56,845 bases of DNA, from contig CAKZKT010000056.1 of assembly GCA_937124585.1 (NCBI GenBank), positions 1 to 56,845 of the forward strand, written 5' to 3'. The notes under the pieces are model-generated. The model was not told the DNA's origin and did no database searches. It saw only the letters and a list, made by a program, of their open reading frames with translations. The translations under genes and the position numbers were made by a program. Below are positions 48,560 to 56,743 of the stretch, piece after piece. How positions within the stretch are numbered: the first letter of the stretch is position 1; each line of letters begins with the position of its first letter. This DNA is from an uncultured Anaerolineae bacterium. GTDB taxonomy: Bacteria; Chloroflexota; Anaerolineae; CG2-30-64-16.

Positions 48560-49957
48560 ATGGACCTTTTCCGTCAACCGCTCAAGCCGATCAATCTGGG
48601 CCTGGAGAGCTTTCGGGAGAGCATCGCGGCGCAGGGCGTGGAGGTCGTTGCCGTAGACTGGCGGCCGCCGCTGGAGGGCTACGTCGAGCTGACACATACC
48701 CGCGCCGGCGTGGACATAGACGCGGCCAACGCGGAGGCGGTGCGGCGCATCTGCGCGGGCCAGCCGCTGCTCGTGGACATGGGGATCGCGCGCGAGGTGA
48801 TCCCAGGCTTTGCGCCTGCCGGCAAGGCCCGGATGTTGATCACCCACAGCGGCCCGCCGATCACCTGGGAGCGCATGTGCGGGCCGACGCGCGGCGCGAT
48901 CATCGGCGCGCTGATCTATGAGGGGCTGGCTGAGACGCCCGAAGCGGCGGCGGCGCTGGCCGCGTCGGGCGAGATCGAGTTCGCGCCGTGTCACCACTAC
49001 AACGCGGTCGGGCCGATGGCCGGCATCATCAGCCCCTCGATGCCCGTCTTCATCGTGCGCAATGAGACCACGGGGCATCAGGCCTATGCCACACAGAACG
49101 AGGGATTGGGCAGGGTGCTGCGCTACGGCGCCTACGGTCCAGAGGTGATCCGCCGTTTAAAGTGGATGGAAACGGTCCTTTATCCCAGCCTGAAGGCCGC
49201 GCTGGCGGTCAGCGGGCCGATTGATCTGCGCAGCATGATCGCGCAGGCGTTGCACATGGGCGATGAGTGCCATAACCGCAACAAGGCCGGCACGTCGCTT
49301 TTTATCCGGGCCATTGCGCCCGCGCTGGCGGAGGCCGTGCGCGACCCGACTGTCGTCGCGGCTGTGCTGCGCTTTCTGGACAGCAACGATCACTTCTTTT
49401 TGAATCTCTCGATGCCGGCGATGAAGGCGATGCTGCTGCCGGCCGAAAACATCCCCGGCTGCACGATCGTCACGACGATGGCGCGCAACGGCACGGATTG
49501 GGGCATCCGCGTCAGCGCGACCGGCGATCGTTGGTTCACCGCGCCCGCGCCGATGGTACAGGGTCTGTGGCTGCCGGGCTACACCGCTGCGGATGCCAAT
49601 CCCGACATCGGCGACAGCGCGATCACTGAGACGGGCGGGATCGGCGGCTTTGCGCTGGCCGCCGCGCCGGCCATCGTGAAGTTTGTCGGCGGCACGCCAG
49701 CCGATGCGCTCAACGCCACACTGGAGATGTACGAGATCACCGCGGGTGAGCACACGGCGTTCACCATTCCCGGCCTGAACTTCCGGGGCACGCCGGTGGG
49801 GGTGGACGTGCGCAAAGTGATGCGCACCGGCATCACGCCACGGCTGAACACCGGCATCGCGCATCGCGAGCCGGGGGTCGGCATGGTGGGCGCGGGGCTG
49901 GTGCAGGCGCCGCAGGGGTGTTTCGCGGCTGCGTTCGCCGCGTTGCGCAGTCTGTAG
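48560..49957 (+). CDS. DUF1116 family protein (AllG-like)
   Basis: A 465-residue protein of the DUF1116 (YlbE/YahG) family. It begins MDLFRQPLKPINLGLESFRE, the usual family start, then KARMLITHSGPPITWERMCGPTRGAIIGA and HHYNAVGPMAGIISPSMPVFIV, and ends RLNTGIAHREPGVGMVGAG. The gene is full length and lies 9 bases after fdrA, so the two act together. In E. coli the partner set also has AllH (DUF2877); that gene is not adjacent here, so either another subunit does its job or this is a different carbamoyl/acyl transfer complex. Exact reaction is inferred. Confidence 0.85.
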   Translation: MDLFRQPLKPINLGLESFRESIAAQGVEVVAVDWRPPLEGYVELTHTRAGVDIDAANAEAVRRICAGQPLLVDMGIAREVIPGFAPAGKARMLITHSGPPITWERMCGPTRGAIIGALIYEGLAETPEAAAALAASGEIEFAPCHHYNAVGPMAGIISPSMPVFIVRNETTGHQAYATQNEGLGRVLRYGAYGPEVIRRLKWMETVLYPSLKAALAVSGPIDLRSMIAQALHMGDECHNRNKAGTSLFIRAIAPALAEAVRDPTVVAAVLRFLDSNDHFFLNLSMPAMKAMLLPAENIPGCTIVTTMARNGTDWGIRVSATGDRWFTAPAPMVQGLWLPGYTAADANPDIGDSAITETGGIGGFALAAAPAIVKFVGGTPADALNATLEMYEITAGEHTAFTIPGLNFRGTPVGVDVRKVMRTGITPRLNTGIAHREPGVGMVGAGLVQAPQGCFAAAFAALRSL

Positions 49958-50004
49958 GAAGCCAGAATATGCCCAAGTTACGTCGGTCTTTTCTATGTGT
50001 CCCC

Positions 50005-50331
50005 TCAGTATTTGTAATCATCCCGCGCCGGGCTGAAGAACTCGATCACCAGCGCCGGCGTCTCGCCCATCACGACGCTGTGCGTCACGCCGCTGGGGAT
50101 CACCCACACATCGCCCGGCTGCACCTGGCGCGTTTCATCGGCGATGGTGAAGGTGCACGTCCCTTCGAGTGCCATGCCGATCTGCTCGTAGGGATGGCTG
50201 TGCGGCGGGATCACGGCATGGGGCGCCAGGTCAACCAGCGCCATGAGCATTTTTTCGCCCCAAAAGGTGCGAGCCATTACGCCCGGCAGCAGTTGTTTGG
50301 TCGGTCGGGTGGTTGCGTCGTGAAAGTACAT
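50005..50331 (-). CDS. cupin-domain protein
   Basis: A 108-residue single-domain cupin. Cupin motif 1 is seen as PPHSHPYEQIGMALEG (metal-binding HxH plus E), and motif 2 as GDVWVIPSGVTHSV (final His). Such small cupins bind a metal and a small ligand, acting as sugar isomerases, dioxygenases or sensors. The ATG at 50331 has AGGAG 8 bases upstream. It is encoded 48 bases after the ribonuclease stop in the same direction and faces the fdrA/DUF1116 operon tail-to-tail. Substrate unknown. Confidence 0.85.
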   Translation of the reverse strand: MYFHDATTRPTKQLLPGVMARTFWGEKMLMALVDLAPHAVIPPHSHPYEQIGMALEGTCTFTIADETRQVQPGDVWVIPSGVTHSVVMGETPALVIEFFSPARDDYKY

Positions 50332-50379
50332 GGGGAAGCTCCTGAGCGTTGATTCGGCAAACGTTTGATGCCAGACGCG

Positions 50380-52245
50380 TCATGCGATGACCCTGAATCG
50401 CACATCCAGGCGCGGCAGATCCACATGCGTGGCCTTCAGGCGCAGCACGCTGTCGAGCGGCAGGCCGTCGGGGACGGGCAGGTGCGGTTCCAGGCCCAGC
50501 TCCGGGATCAGGACGACGCTGTTGCGGTCGCGGCGCTCGACGAGCACGCCGTCGCCCTGCCACGGCGCATGTTGCAGCAGGTAGACCAGCGTCCAATGCT
50601 GGTTCGACAGGTGTTCGGCCTGGCGCAGACTGCCGATGACCGCCTCGGTGGCGCCGACCCGCTCCAGGATCTCCTCGGCGGTCAGCAGGCGGCCGCCAGA
50701 CAGGTGGGCGCGCAGCTGTTGATGTGCGACCAGGTCCAGGTAGCGGCGCATCGGGCTGGTGGCCTGGGTGTAAGCTGAGAGGCCGAGCCCGCTGTGGGGT
50801 GCCGGCGTCGCGCGATACTGGCTGCGCTTCATCGTTTTGCGCAATGCGAACATCTCTGCCAGGCTGTGGCTCTCTGATCCCTGCCTTCTGGCTCCTGCTT
50901 CTTGCTCGTCCGGCGGTTCCTGGGTGGAGAACGGCAGCGGGAGGCCGCGTTCAATGGCGAAGCGGGCGACTGCCTCGCCGGTCAGGATCATGGCGTTTTC
51001 TACGATGACGCGAGCGGCCAGCTGCGGAATCGGTTTCAAGCACACCTGGCCGTCTCTGACCGTGACATCTACCTCGGGCAATTTGATCTCTACTGCGCCG
51101 GCCCGATTCCGCCTGTCGCGATAGGCCAGCGCCAGCGCGTAGAGCGAGGCAAACGGCTCCTCGGTCAGGCGCGCGGTTGCCTCTTCGTAGGTGAGGCGCG
51201 TGACGCGCACCCAGCTCGGCACGATTTCGATATCGGCGATGTGGCCATCGGGCTCCAGGTCGAGGCCGAAGGAGAGGGCTGGCGAGACCGTTTGGAGGCC
51301 CAGGCCCAGCCGCGGGGTGGCGGCCGGCGGCAACATGTGTACCGTGCCTTCGGGCAGGTAGAGGCTGGCTCCGCGGCCACGCGCTTCCAGGTCGAGCGGG
51401 CTGTCGGGCGTGATCAGCGCGGCCGGGTCGGCGACATGCACCCACAACCGGCGGTCCTCCAGGCTGAGCGCGTCGTCGGGCGTCTCGGTGGCGGCATCGT
51501 CTATGGCGAACGCCGGCAGGATGGTCAGGTCGCGGCGCGGCTCGTCGGGCAGGTCAGGAACGGGCAGGTCGGGCTGGGCCGTGCTGACCCCCAGTCGGGC
51601 GGGATAGGGGTTCACTGCCGGCGTCCAGTGGCCGAGTTCGAGCAGCAGCGCGTGGGCGGTTTCCGGAGTTTCCTCGCGGTCGAGCTCGCGCAGGACGCGC
51701 GAGCGGCTCGTGCGTCCCAGCGCCAGGGCCTCTACGTCGCGCAGGAAGCGGCCATCTTCGGCGCCAGGCGCATTTTGGTCCGGCTGGCCGCGCACGCGTG
51801 CCAGAAATGCGACCCAGGCCTGTTTTTCAGCGGCTTCCGCGGCGCGGGCCGCGCGTGTCCGGGCTACTTCTTCGGCAGTGCAGGCGATGACGGCTTCCGG
51901 CGTGCCACGGAAATAAAGGCCCTCGACGATCAGTTGCCATGTGGCCCAAGCCGTGGCCGGCGTGTACGCGCCGAAGGTCAGTTCGGCCAGCTCCGGCAGG
52001 GTGGTCGTGCTGCCCGCCAGCATTTCCCAGGCGGTTTCGACTTCGCCCTGCTGGGGCCGCAACGCCTCGGCCAGCGAGGCAAGCGGGCCAGGGTGGAGGA
52101 GGGTCACGTCTTTAGGGCGTACCTTCTGCGTCTCGCCGCCTTCGATTTCGATGTCGAGCTTTTCTCCCAGCCGCGCCACGCGTGCCGGACGCAGCTTGTA
52201 GAGCACCAGGCTTCCCTCGCGCAGTTTTGTGTGGGAATCGGTCAC
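50380..52245 (-). CDS. RNB-domain exoribonuclease (RNase II/R family, VacB-like)
   Basis: A 621-residue RNase II-family protein that would degrade RNA 3' to 5'. The RNB domain has the catalytic acidic set in FAIDDAATETPDDALSL (near residues 235-251), HVADPAALI, and the YTQATSPMRRYLDL motif near residue 525. The N-terminal part (LVLYKLRPARVARLGEKLDIEIEGGETQKV) is an SH3-like or cold-shock-like RNA-binding region. I chose GTG 52245 because AGGAG lies 6 bases upstream; the ATG at 52251 touches that AGGAG. Promoter: extended -10 at 52283-52291. It is shorter than RNase R and lacks an obvious basic tail. Confidence 0.87.
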   Translation of the reverse strand: MTDSHTKLREGSLVLYKLRPARVARLGEKLDIEIEGGETQKVRPKDVTLLHPGPLASLAEALRPQQGEVETAWEMLAGSTTTLPELAELTFGAYTPATAWATWQLIVEGLYFRGTPEAVIACTAEEVARTRAARAAEAAEKQAWVAFLARVRGQPDQNAPGAEDGRFLRDVEALALGRTSRSRVLRELDREETPETAHALLLELGHWTPAVNPYPARLGVSTAQPDLPVPDLPDEPRRDLTILPAFAIDDAATETPDDALSLEDRRLWVHVADPAALITPDSPLDLEARGRGASLYLPEGTVHMLPPAATPRLGLGLQTVSPALSFGLDLEPDGHIADIEIVPSWVRVTRLTYEEATARLTEEPFASLYALALAYRDRRNRAGAVEIKLPEVDVTVRDGQVCLKPIPQLAARVIVENAMILTGEAVARFAIERGLPLPFSTQEPPDEQEAGARRQGSESHSLAEMFALRKTMKRSQYRATPAPHSGLGLSAYTQATSPMRRYLDLVAHQQLRAHLSGGRLLTAEEILERVGATEAVIGSLRQAEHLSNQHWTLVYLLQHAPWQGDGVLVERRDRNSVVLIPELGLEPHLPVPDGLPLDSVLRLKATHVDLPRLDVRFRVIA

Positions 52246-52282
52246 TGCCATCTCCTGAACCGGGCTGATTGCGACAGGCTCC

Positions 52283-52291
52283 ATTGTAACA
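52283..52291 (-). promoter_or_regulatory. extended -10 promoter of the ribonuclease gene
   Basis: On the minus strand TGTTACAAT (TGn plus TACAAT at 52283-52288) lies 38 bases before the GTG at 52245. Confidence 0.5.
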
Positions 52292-52320
52292 CAACCTGGC
52301 CGATTGGAGGGTGTGCGGGT

Positions 52321-52350
52321 TTGGGCAAGCACATCAAATTGCGGTACAAT
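52321..52350 (+). promoter_or_regulatory. promoter giving a probably leaderless mRNA
   Basis: TTGGGC (52321-52326) and TACAAT (52345-52350) are 18 bases apart; the -10 ends 6 bases before the ATG at 52357, so transcription would begin at the start codon. No Shine-Dalgarno is present before the ATG. Confidence 0.55.
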
Positions 52351-52356
52351 TTTGGC

Positions 52357-53493
52357 ATGAATCGCCGCGAACGCCTCATGAGAACTCTGGCCGGTCAGCC
52401 GGTTGATCGGCCGCCGGTTTCATTTTACGAGATCAATGGCCTCGACGAGCGGGCCGACGACGGCGATCCGTTCAATATTTATGCGCATCCTTCCTGGATG
52501 CCGTTGATCGAGCTGGCGCGCGAGAAGAGCGACCGGATTGTGATGCGTTCTGTGCCGATGCACGCTGCGTCTCCCGATCCCCTGGCCGCACTGACGACGA
52601 TCGAGACATGGCTCGAGGAGGGCGCGCGTTATACGCGGCGCACGATTCGCGCCGGTCGTCGCGTGTTTACCTCGGTAGACCGACGCGACCCCGATGTCAA
52701 CACCGTCTGGCGCGTCGAGCACTTCCTGAAAGGCCCAGATGACCTGCGGGCCTGGCTTGAGCTGCCCGCACCGGTGTGCGATGGCCGGCCGGAGACGTCC
52801 GGCGTGTTGTCGGCCGAGGAGGCGCTGGGCGACAGCGGCATCGTGATGATTGATACGCCCGATCCGCTTTGTCTGGCGGCCGATCTCTTCTCGATGGCTG
52901 ACTACACTGTCGTGGCAACGACTGAACCGGCGCTTTTTCATCGTTTGTTGGAGCGTTTTGCGGCTGTGTTGTGGCCGAAGACCGAGGCGGTGGCCGCAGC
53001 GCTGCCCGGCCGGTTATGGCGCATCTATGGGCCGGAATATGCGGCTGTGCCCTATCTTCATCCCCGATTTTTTCGCGAGTACGTCGTGCGCTACGATACG
53101 CCAATCGTGCGCGCCATCCAGCGCACGGGCGGCTATGCGCGGCTGCATAGCCACGGCCGGCTGAAGGCCGTTCTCGACGACATTGCGGCGACCGGTTGCG
53201 ATGGTTTGGATCCCATCGAGCCGCCGCCGCAGGGCGATGTCGAGCTGCGCGAGGTGTGCGAGAAATACGGCGCGCAGATGGTGCTGTTCGGCAATCTGGA
53301 GGCCAGCGACATCGAGAACCTGCCCACGTCGGAATTCGAGCTGAAGGTCCGGCGGGCGCTCGCCGAGGGCACGGCCGGTCGCGGCCGCGGTTTCGTGCTG
53401 ATGCCGTCTTCCTGCCCGTATGGCCGGGTCCTCTCGCGGTTGGCGCTGGCGAACTATCGGAGGATGGTGGAGATCGTGGAGGAAGGCGTATGA
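52357..53493 (+). CDS. uroporphyrinogen decarboxylase family protein (MtaA/CmuA-like), first copy
   Basis: A 378-residue member of the uroporphyrinogen-decarboxylase superfamily. It starts MNRRERLMRTLAGQPVDRPP, the family N-terminus, and has the barrel segments YARLHSHGRLKAVLDDIAATG and DGLDPIEPPPQGDVELREV, with H and E/D residues that in MtaA-type proteins bind zinc and activate a thiol methyl acceptor. The usual corrinoid protein is not nearby, so a methyltransferase role is only inferred. The stop overlaps the start of the second copy (ATGA). The likely promoter produces a leaderless message. Confidence 0.82.
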   Translation: MNRRERLMRTLAGQPVDRPPVSFYEINGLDERADDGDPFNIYAHPSWMPLIELAREKSDRIVMRSVPMHAASPDPLAALTTIETWLEEGARYTRRTIRAGRRVFTSVDRRDPDVNTVWRVEHFLKGPDDLRAWLELPAPVCDGRPETSGVLSAEEALGDSGIVMIDTPDPLCLAADLFSMADYTVVATTEPALFHRLLERFAAVLWPKTEAVAAALPGRLWRIYGPEYAAVPYLHPRFFREYVVRYDTPIVRAIQRTGGYARLHSHGRLKAVLDDIAATGCDGLDPIEPPPQGDVELREVCEKYGAQMVLFGNLEASDIENLPTSEFELKVRRALAEGTAGRGRGFVLMPSSCPYGRVLSRLALANYRRMVEIVEEGV

Positions 53494-54584
53494 GCGACCC
53501 GTCTGGTTCTCTGGCCTGGAAGCCCGATTGGCCGGCAGCGCGCGAGCAGTGGCGGCGTTTTTGGCGCCGCGAGGGGATGGCCATTGCTCTGCATCCGGTG
53601 CGGCAGAAGCCCATTGAGCCGTTGACGCCGCCGGCCGCGCCGCTCAGCCTGGAACAGCGCTGGCTTGATCCGGATTATCGCGCCGCGCGCACGGAATATG
53701 AGATGGCAACGCACGCGTTCCTGGCCGAGGGAATGCCGATCTTCGACACGAACATCGGGCCCGGCAGCCTGGGCCTGATCCTCGGCGCGCAGGGCGTGCT
53801 CGACGAAACCACGGTGTGGTACAATCCTTGCATCCGTGATCCCGATCGCTATGGGCCGATCCGCTGCGAGCCGGAGGGCAATGTCTGGCTGGCGCGCCAT
53901 ATGACGCTCATCGAGACGGGCCTGCGCCGCGCCCACGGCCGTTATCTGGTCGGCATCCCTGATCTGATCGAGGGACTGGATACTCTGGCTGCGCTGCGCG
54001 GGGATATGCAGCTCCTCTATGATTTGAAGGAGCGGCCCGGCTGGGTGAAAGAACGGCTTGCCGAGATCAATGCGGCGTATTTTCAGGTGTTCGATCTGAT
54101 GTACGAACGCGTGCGCGACAGCGAGGGCGGCAACGTTTTCGTGGCGTTTCGCATCTGGGGGCCTGGCAAGACGGCCAAGCTGCAATGCGATTTCTCGACC
54201 AATATCTCGCCCAAGATGTTTCGGGAGTTCGTTTCGCCCTATCTGGCCGAGCAGTGCGCGTGGCTCGATTGTTCGCTCTATCATCTGGACGGCACGACCG
54301 CGCTGCAGCATCTGGAACCGCTCCTGGAGATCGAGGCGCTCGATGCGATCGAGTGGACGCCGCAGGCCGGCCGGCCGGGCGGTGGTTCGCCGGAATGGTA
54401 TGCGTTGTATCGGCGTATCCGACAGGCCGGCAAGGGAGTGCAGGCGGTTGGTGTGGCGCTCCATGAGGTGATTCCCCTGCTCGATGCGGTGGGGCCGGCA
54501 GGGATGTGCATTCTGGTTGGCGGCGATGCGTATGACGAGGCCGCCGCCGAGCAGTTGCTCAAAGCATTGGAGTCGTATCGCTAG
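53490..54584 (+). CDS. uroporphyrinogen decarboxylase family protein, second copy
   Basis: A 364-residue, diverged paralog of the protein upstream. It starts at ATG 53490 (GGAGGAAGG upstream). A Trp/Arg-rich N-terminus (WPAAREQWRRFWRREG) is followed by barrel segments with FDTNIGPGSLGLILGA, FRIWGPGKTAKLQCDFSTNISPKMFREF, and CSLYHLDGTTALQHLEPLLE containing YHLDG, where the family carries active-site residues. Co-translation with the first copy suggests a heteromeric enzyme or paired steps in methyl transfer. No cobalamin-binding protein gene is nearby. Substrate unknown. Confidence 0.78.
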   Translation: MSDPSGSLAWKPDWPAAREQWRRFWRREGMAIALHPVRQKPIEPLTPPAAPLSLEQRWLDPDYRAARTEYEMATHAFLAEGMPIFDTNIGPGSLGLILGAQGVLDETTVWYNPCIRDPDRYGPIRCEPEGNVWLARHMTLIETGLRRAHGRYLVGIPDLIEGLDTLAALRGDMQLLYDLKERPGWVKERLAEINAAYFQVFDLMYERVRDSEGGNVFVAFRIWGPGKTAKLQCDFSTNISPKMFREFVSPYLAEQCAWLDCSLYHLDGTTALQHLEPLLEIEALDAIEWTPQAGRPGGGSPEWYALYRRIRQAGKGVQAVGVALHEVIPLLDAVGPAGMCILVGGDAYDEAAAEQLLKALESYR

Positions 54585-55136
54585 ATGGAAGATATCATCG
54601 CGCGCAATTTGTCGGTGCGTATGTTCCGGCCGACGCTGGAAGGGCTGCCCGTTTATCCGCTGCCGACCGGTTTCGCGCTGCGGACGTATCGGCCCGATGA
54701 TGAGGCGGCCTGGGTGGCGATCCACCTGGAGGCTGATCGCTGGAATCGGGTCACGCTGGAGACTTTTCGGAAAGAATTCGGCACGGATCAGGTGTTGCTG
54801 ATGGCCCGGCAGTTCTATCTATGCGATGCGGCCGGCCAGGTGATTGGCACAGCTACGGGCTGGTACGATGAGGATTACTGCGGCGCGGTCTGGGGACGCA
54901 TCCATTGGGTGGCGCTTCTGCCTGCTTATCACGGCCGCGGGCTGGCCAAGCCGCTGCTGGCCGCGGCGTGTTGGCGCATGAAGGAGCTGGGCCATGATAA
55001 GGCCTATCTGGTAACCTCGACGGCGCGCATTCCGGCGTTGAACCTGTATCGCCGTTTTGGCTTTGAGCCGGAGATCCGGTCGGCGGAGGACGAGCAGATT
55101 TGGGCTGCGGTATGGCCCTATTTGAAACAGCTCTAG
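54585..55136 (+). CDS. GNAT-family N-acetyltransferase
   Basis: A 183-residue acetyltransferase. The acetyl-CoA binding motif A is clear in VALLPAYHGRGLAKPLLAAAC (Q/R-x-x-G-x-G/A variant HGRGLAKPL), followed by AYLVTSTARIPALNLYRRFGFEPE, motif B. The N-terminus (ALRTYRPDDEAAWVAIH) gives strands for substrate binding. The ATG immediately follows the stop of the upstream gene, so it is translationally coupled to the two uroporphyrinogen-decarboxylase-like genes. Substrate unknown. Confidence 0.88.
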   Translation: MEDIIARNLSVRMFRPTLEGLPVYPLPTGFALRTYRPDDEAAWVAIHLEADRWNRVTLETFRKEFGTDQVLLMARQFYLCDAAGQVIGTATGWYDEDYCGAVWGRIHWVALLPAYHGRGLAKPLLAAACWRMKELGHDKAYLVTSTARIPALNLYRRFGFEPEIRSAEDEQIWAAVWPYLKQL

Positions 55137-55202
55137 CTTTTTTACCTGTGTCTATCTTGAATGCCGCCGCGGCGTATTTTTCTTCTCGAACAGGAGGCGA
55201 AC

Positions 55203-56204
55203 ATGTCTGTCATCATCAAGCGGACGCTGATCGTTTCGATCGTGGGGTTGGCTATCGTTCTGGGGTTGGGCGGATGTGTGCCTTTGCCGGCGCGGCCGAC
55301 ACCTGAACCGACTGCAACGATGCTGGCACCGACTCCGCCGCCGACTCCGACGCCGCCTCCTCCAACGGCTATGCCTGGGCTCACGCCGGAGCAGCTCATG
55401 AACGGCATCTATCTGTCCGAGTTCGTGCCGGGAGGTAAAGTGACTCTGGCCGACGGCAAGTTCGAGGTCGCGACGGGGTCGGCCGCCACGGAGAAGGTCA
55501 CGGCCGTCCTGCTGGAGCCGATTGCGTCGGGTGATCTGGATGGCGACGGCATGGCTGATGCTGCGGTGATCTTGTCTGTGAACACCGGCGGGACCGGCGC
55601 GTTCCGCGAGCTCCATGTGATGCTGAACCAGGATGGTCAGCCGGTGCATGCTGCGGCGATCCCGTTGGGCGACCGCGTGCAGATCAAGGTGTTGGCCATT
55701 CAGCACGGTGCGATCATCGTGGACATGTTGACGCACGGTCCCAAGGATGCATTGTGCTGTCCGACCATGGCGGTGGTGCAAATCTATAAGTTGGAGGGGA
55801 AGGGTCTGGCTTTGCTCTCTTTGGTGCAAAAGCCGACGATCCGCGTGGTGGCGACCGCGCCGATCTCGCCTACGCTCACGTTTATCCCGCCTGAGATTGT
55901 TTTTGTTTCTCCGCGCGAGGGCGAGACGATCATCAGCGGTGCTGTGGTGAGCGGAACGATTTCGATTACGCCGGCCAGCCAGACGGTCAGTTATCAGGTG
56001 GTGGCCGGCACTGCCGGCCAGGTGATCGGTACCGGCACGTTGCCGGTGCAGGGCGAGGTGGGGCGTCCCGGGACGTTCATGGGCGCGATTCAGTTCATGT
56101 TCGGTCAGGAACAGGTTGGCCGATTGGAGGTGGCGGCGCTCGATGTGGTGACCGGGAAAGCGTTGGCGCAGGCTGTGGTGAACGTACGTTTGGCGGGAAA
56201 GTAG
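55203..56204 (+). CDS. lipoprotein with Thr/Pro linker and Gmad2 domain
   Basis: A 333-residue lipoprotein. AGGAGG lies 5 bases upstream of ATG 55203. The signal peptide ends in LGLGGC, with C25 as lipidated residue. A Pro/Thr-rich linker follows (about 30-58). A middle domain with SGDLDGDGMADAAVILSVNTGG (calcium-loop-like) is followed by a C-terminal Gmad2 Ig-like domain (about 237-330, beginning IVFVSPREGETIISGAVVSG), known from Gram-positive spore-germination and surface proteins. A role in envelope or extracellular binding is likely, but unproven. Confidence 0.8.
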   Translation: MSVIIKRTLIVSIVGLAIVLGLGGCVPLPARPTPEPTATMLAPTPPPTPTPPPPTAMPGLTPEQLMNGIYLSEFVPGGKVTLADGKFEVATGSAATEKVTAVLLEPIASGDLDGDGMADAAVILSVNTGGTGAFRELHVMLNQDGQPVHAAAIPLGDRVQIKVLAIQHGAIIVDMLTHGPKDALCCPTMAVVQIYKLEGKGLALLSLVQKPTIRVVATAPISPTLTFIPPEIVFVSPREGETIISGAVVSGTISITPASQTVSYQVVAGTAGQVIGTGTLPVQGEVGRPGTFMGAIQFMFGQEQVGRLEVAALDVVTGKALAQAVVNVRLAGK

Positions 56205-56214
56205 TGTTGTGGGT

Positions 56215-56327
56215 GGGGGCACGACACGGAGGGGGCACGGAGGCCACGGAGGGGGCACGACACGGAGGGCACGGAGGCCACGGAGGGGGCACGACACGGA
56301 GGGGGCCACGGAGGCTACGGAGGGGGC
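56215..56327. repeat. GC-rich minisatellite of ACGGAGG type
   Basis: Imperfect tandem units built from CACGACACGGAGGGGG and CACGGAGGCCACGGAGG cover about 110 bases downstream of the Gmad2 gene. All frames read Gly/Arg/His-rich low complexity. Nothing else is visible between 56205 and 56374. Confidence 0.7.
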
Positions 56328-56374
56328 TCGCCGGAGGGGTGATTCCTCTGTGGTTGTCCTGGCGTGATATCCCC

Positions 56375-56683
56375 TCACCCCAACAGCCCGGCCATGGCTT
56401 GCCACAGGCGTTCGTTGGTGGCTTCGAGGAGCCGGCTGTCGGTGCTCTGCTGTGGGCCGGGGCTGCGCGTGAACGGCGCGTCCACGCGCAGCGTCAGCCG
56501 GCCGGACAGGTATAGTCGATCCATCTGCCAGCGCGGCTGCAGGTCGTAGCCGTCGCCAGAGATCACCGGCACGAGCGGCGCCAGCGGATGTTGCAGCCGG
56601 CCATCCCAGGTCAGCTCGCCCTCTGCCGTCGGGGCAATGGCGCCACCAGCCTGGAGGACGCGATGGGCCCGCAGCAGCTCACC
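56375..56683 (-). pseudogene. 5'-truncated gene fragment of unknown function
   Basis: A minus-strand frame open from 56683 encodes about 102 residues, ending at 56375. It reads ELLRAHRVLQAGGAIAPTAE, then LTWDGRLQHPLAPLVPVISG, then DGYDLQPRWQMDRLYLSGRL, ending ERLWQAMAGLLG. The alternating hydrophobic strands look like real coding sequence. An in-frame TGA at 56684-56686 precedes it without any start codon, so the 5' part appears replaced by the DNA to the right. Family not recognised. Confidence 0.4.
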
Positions 56684-56743
56684 TCATCTGAGGCCGTGAT
56701 TCAATGATTGTTCAAGCCCTGACAAGCTGGTTCAGTACCCGAC

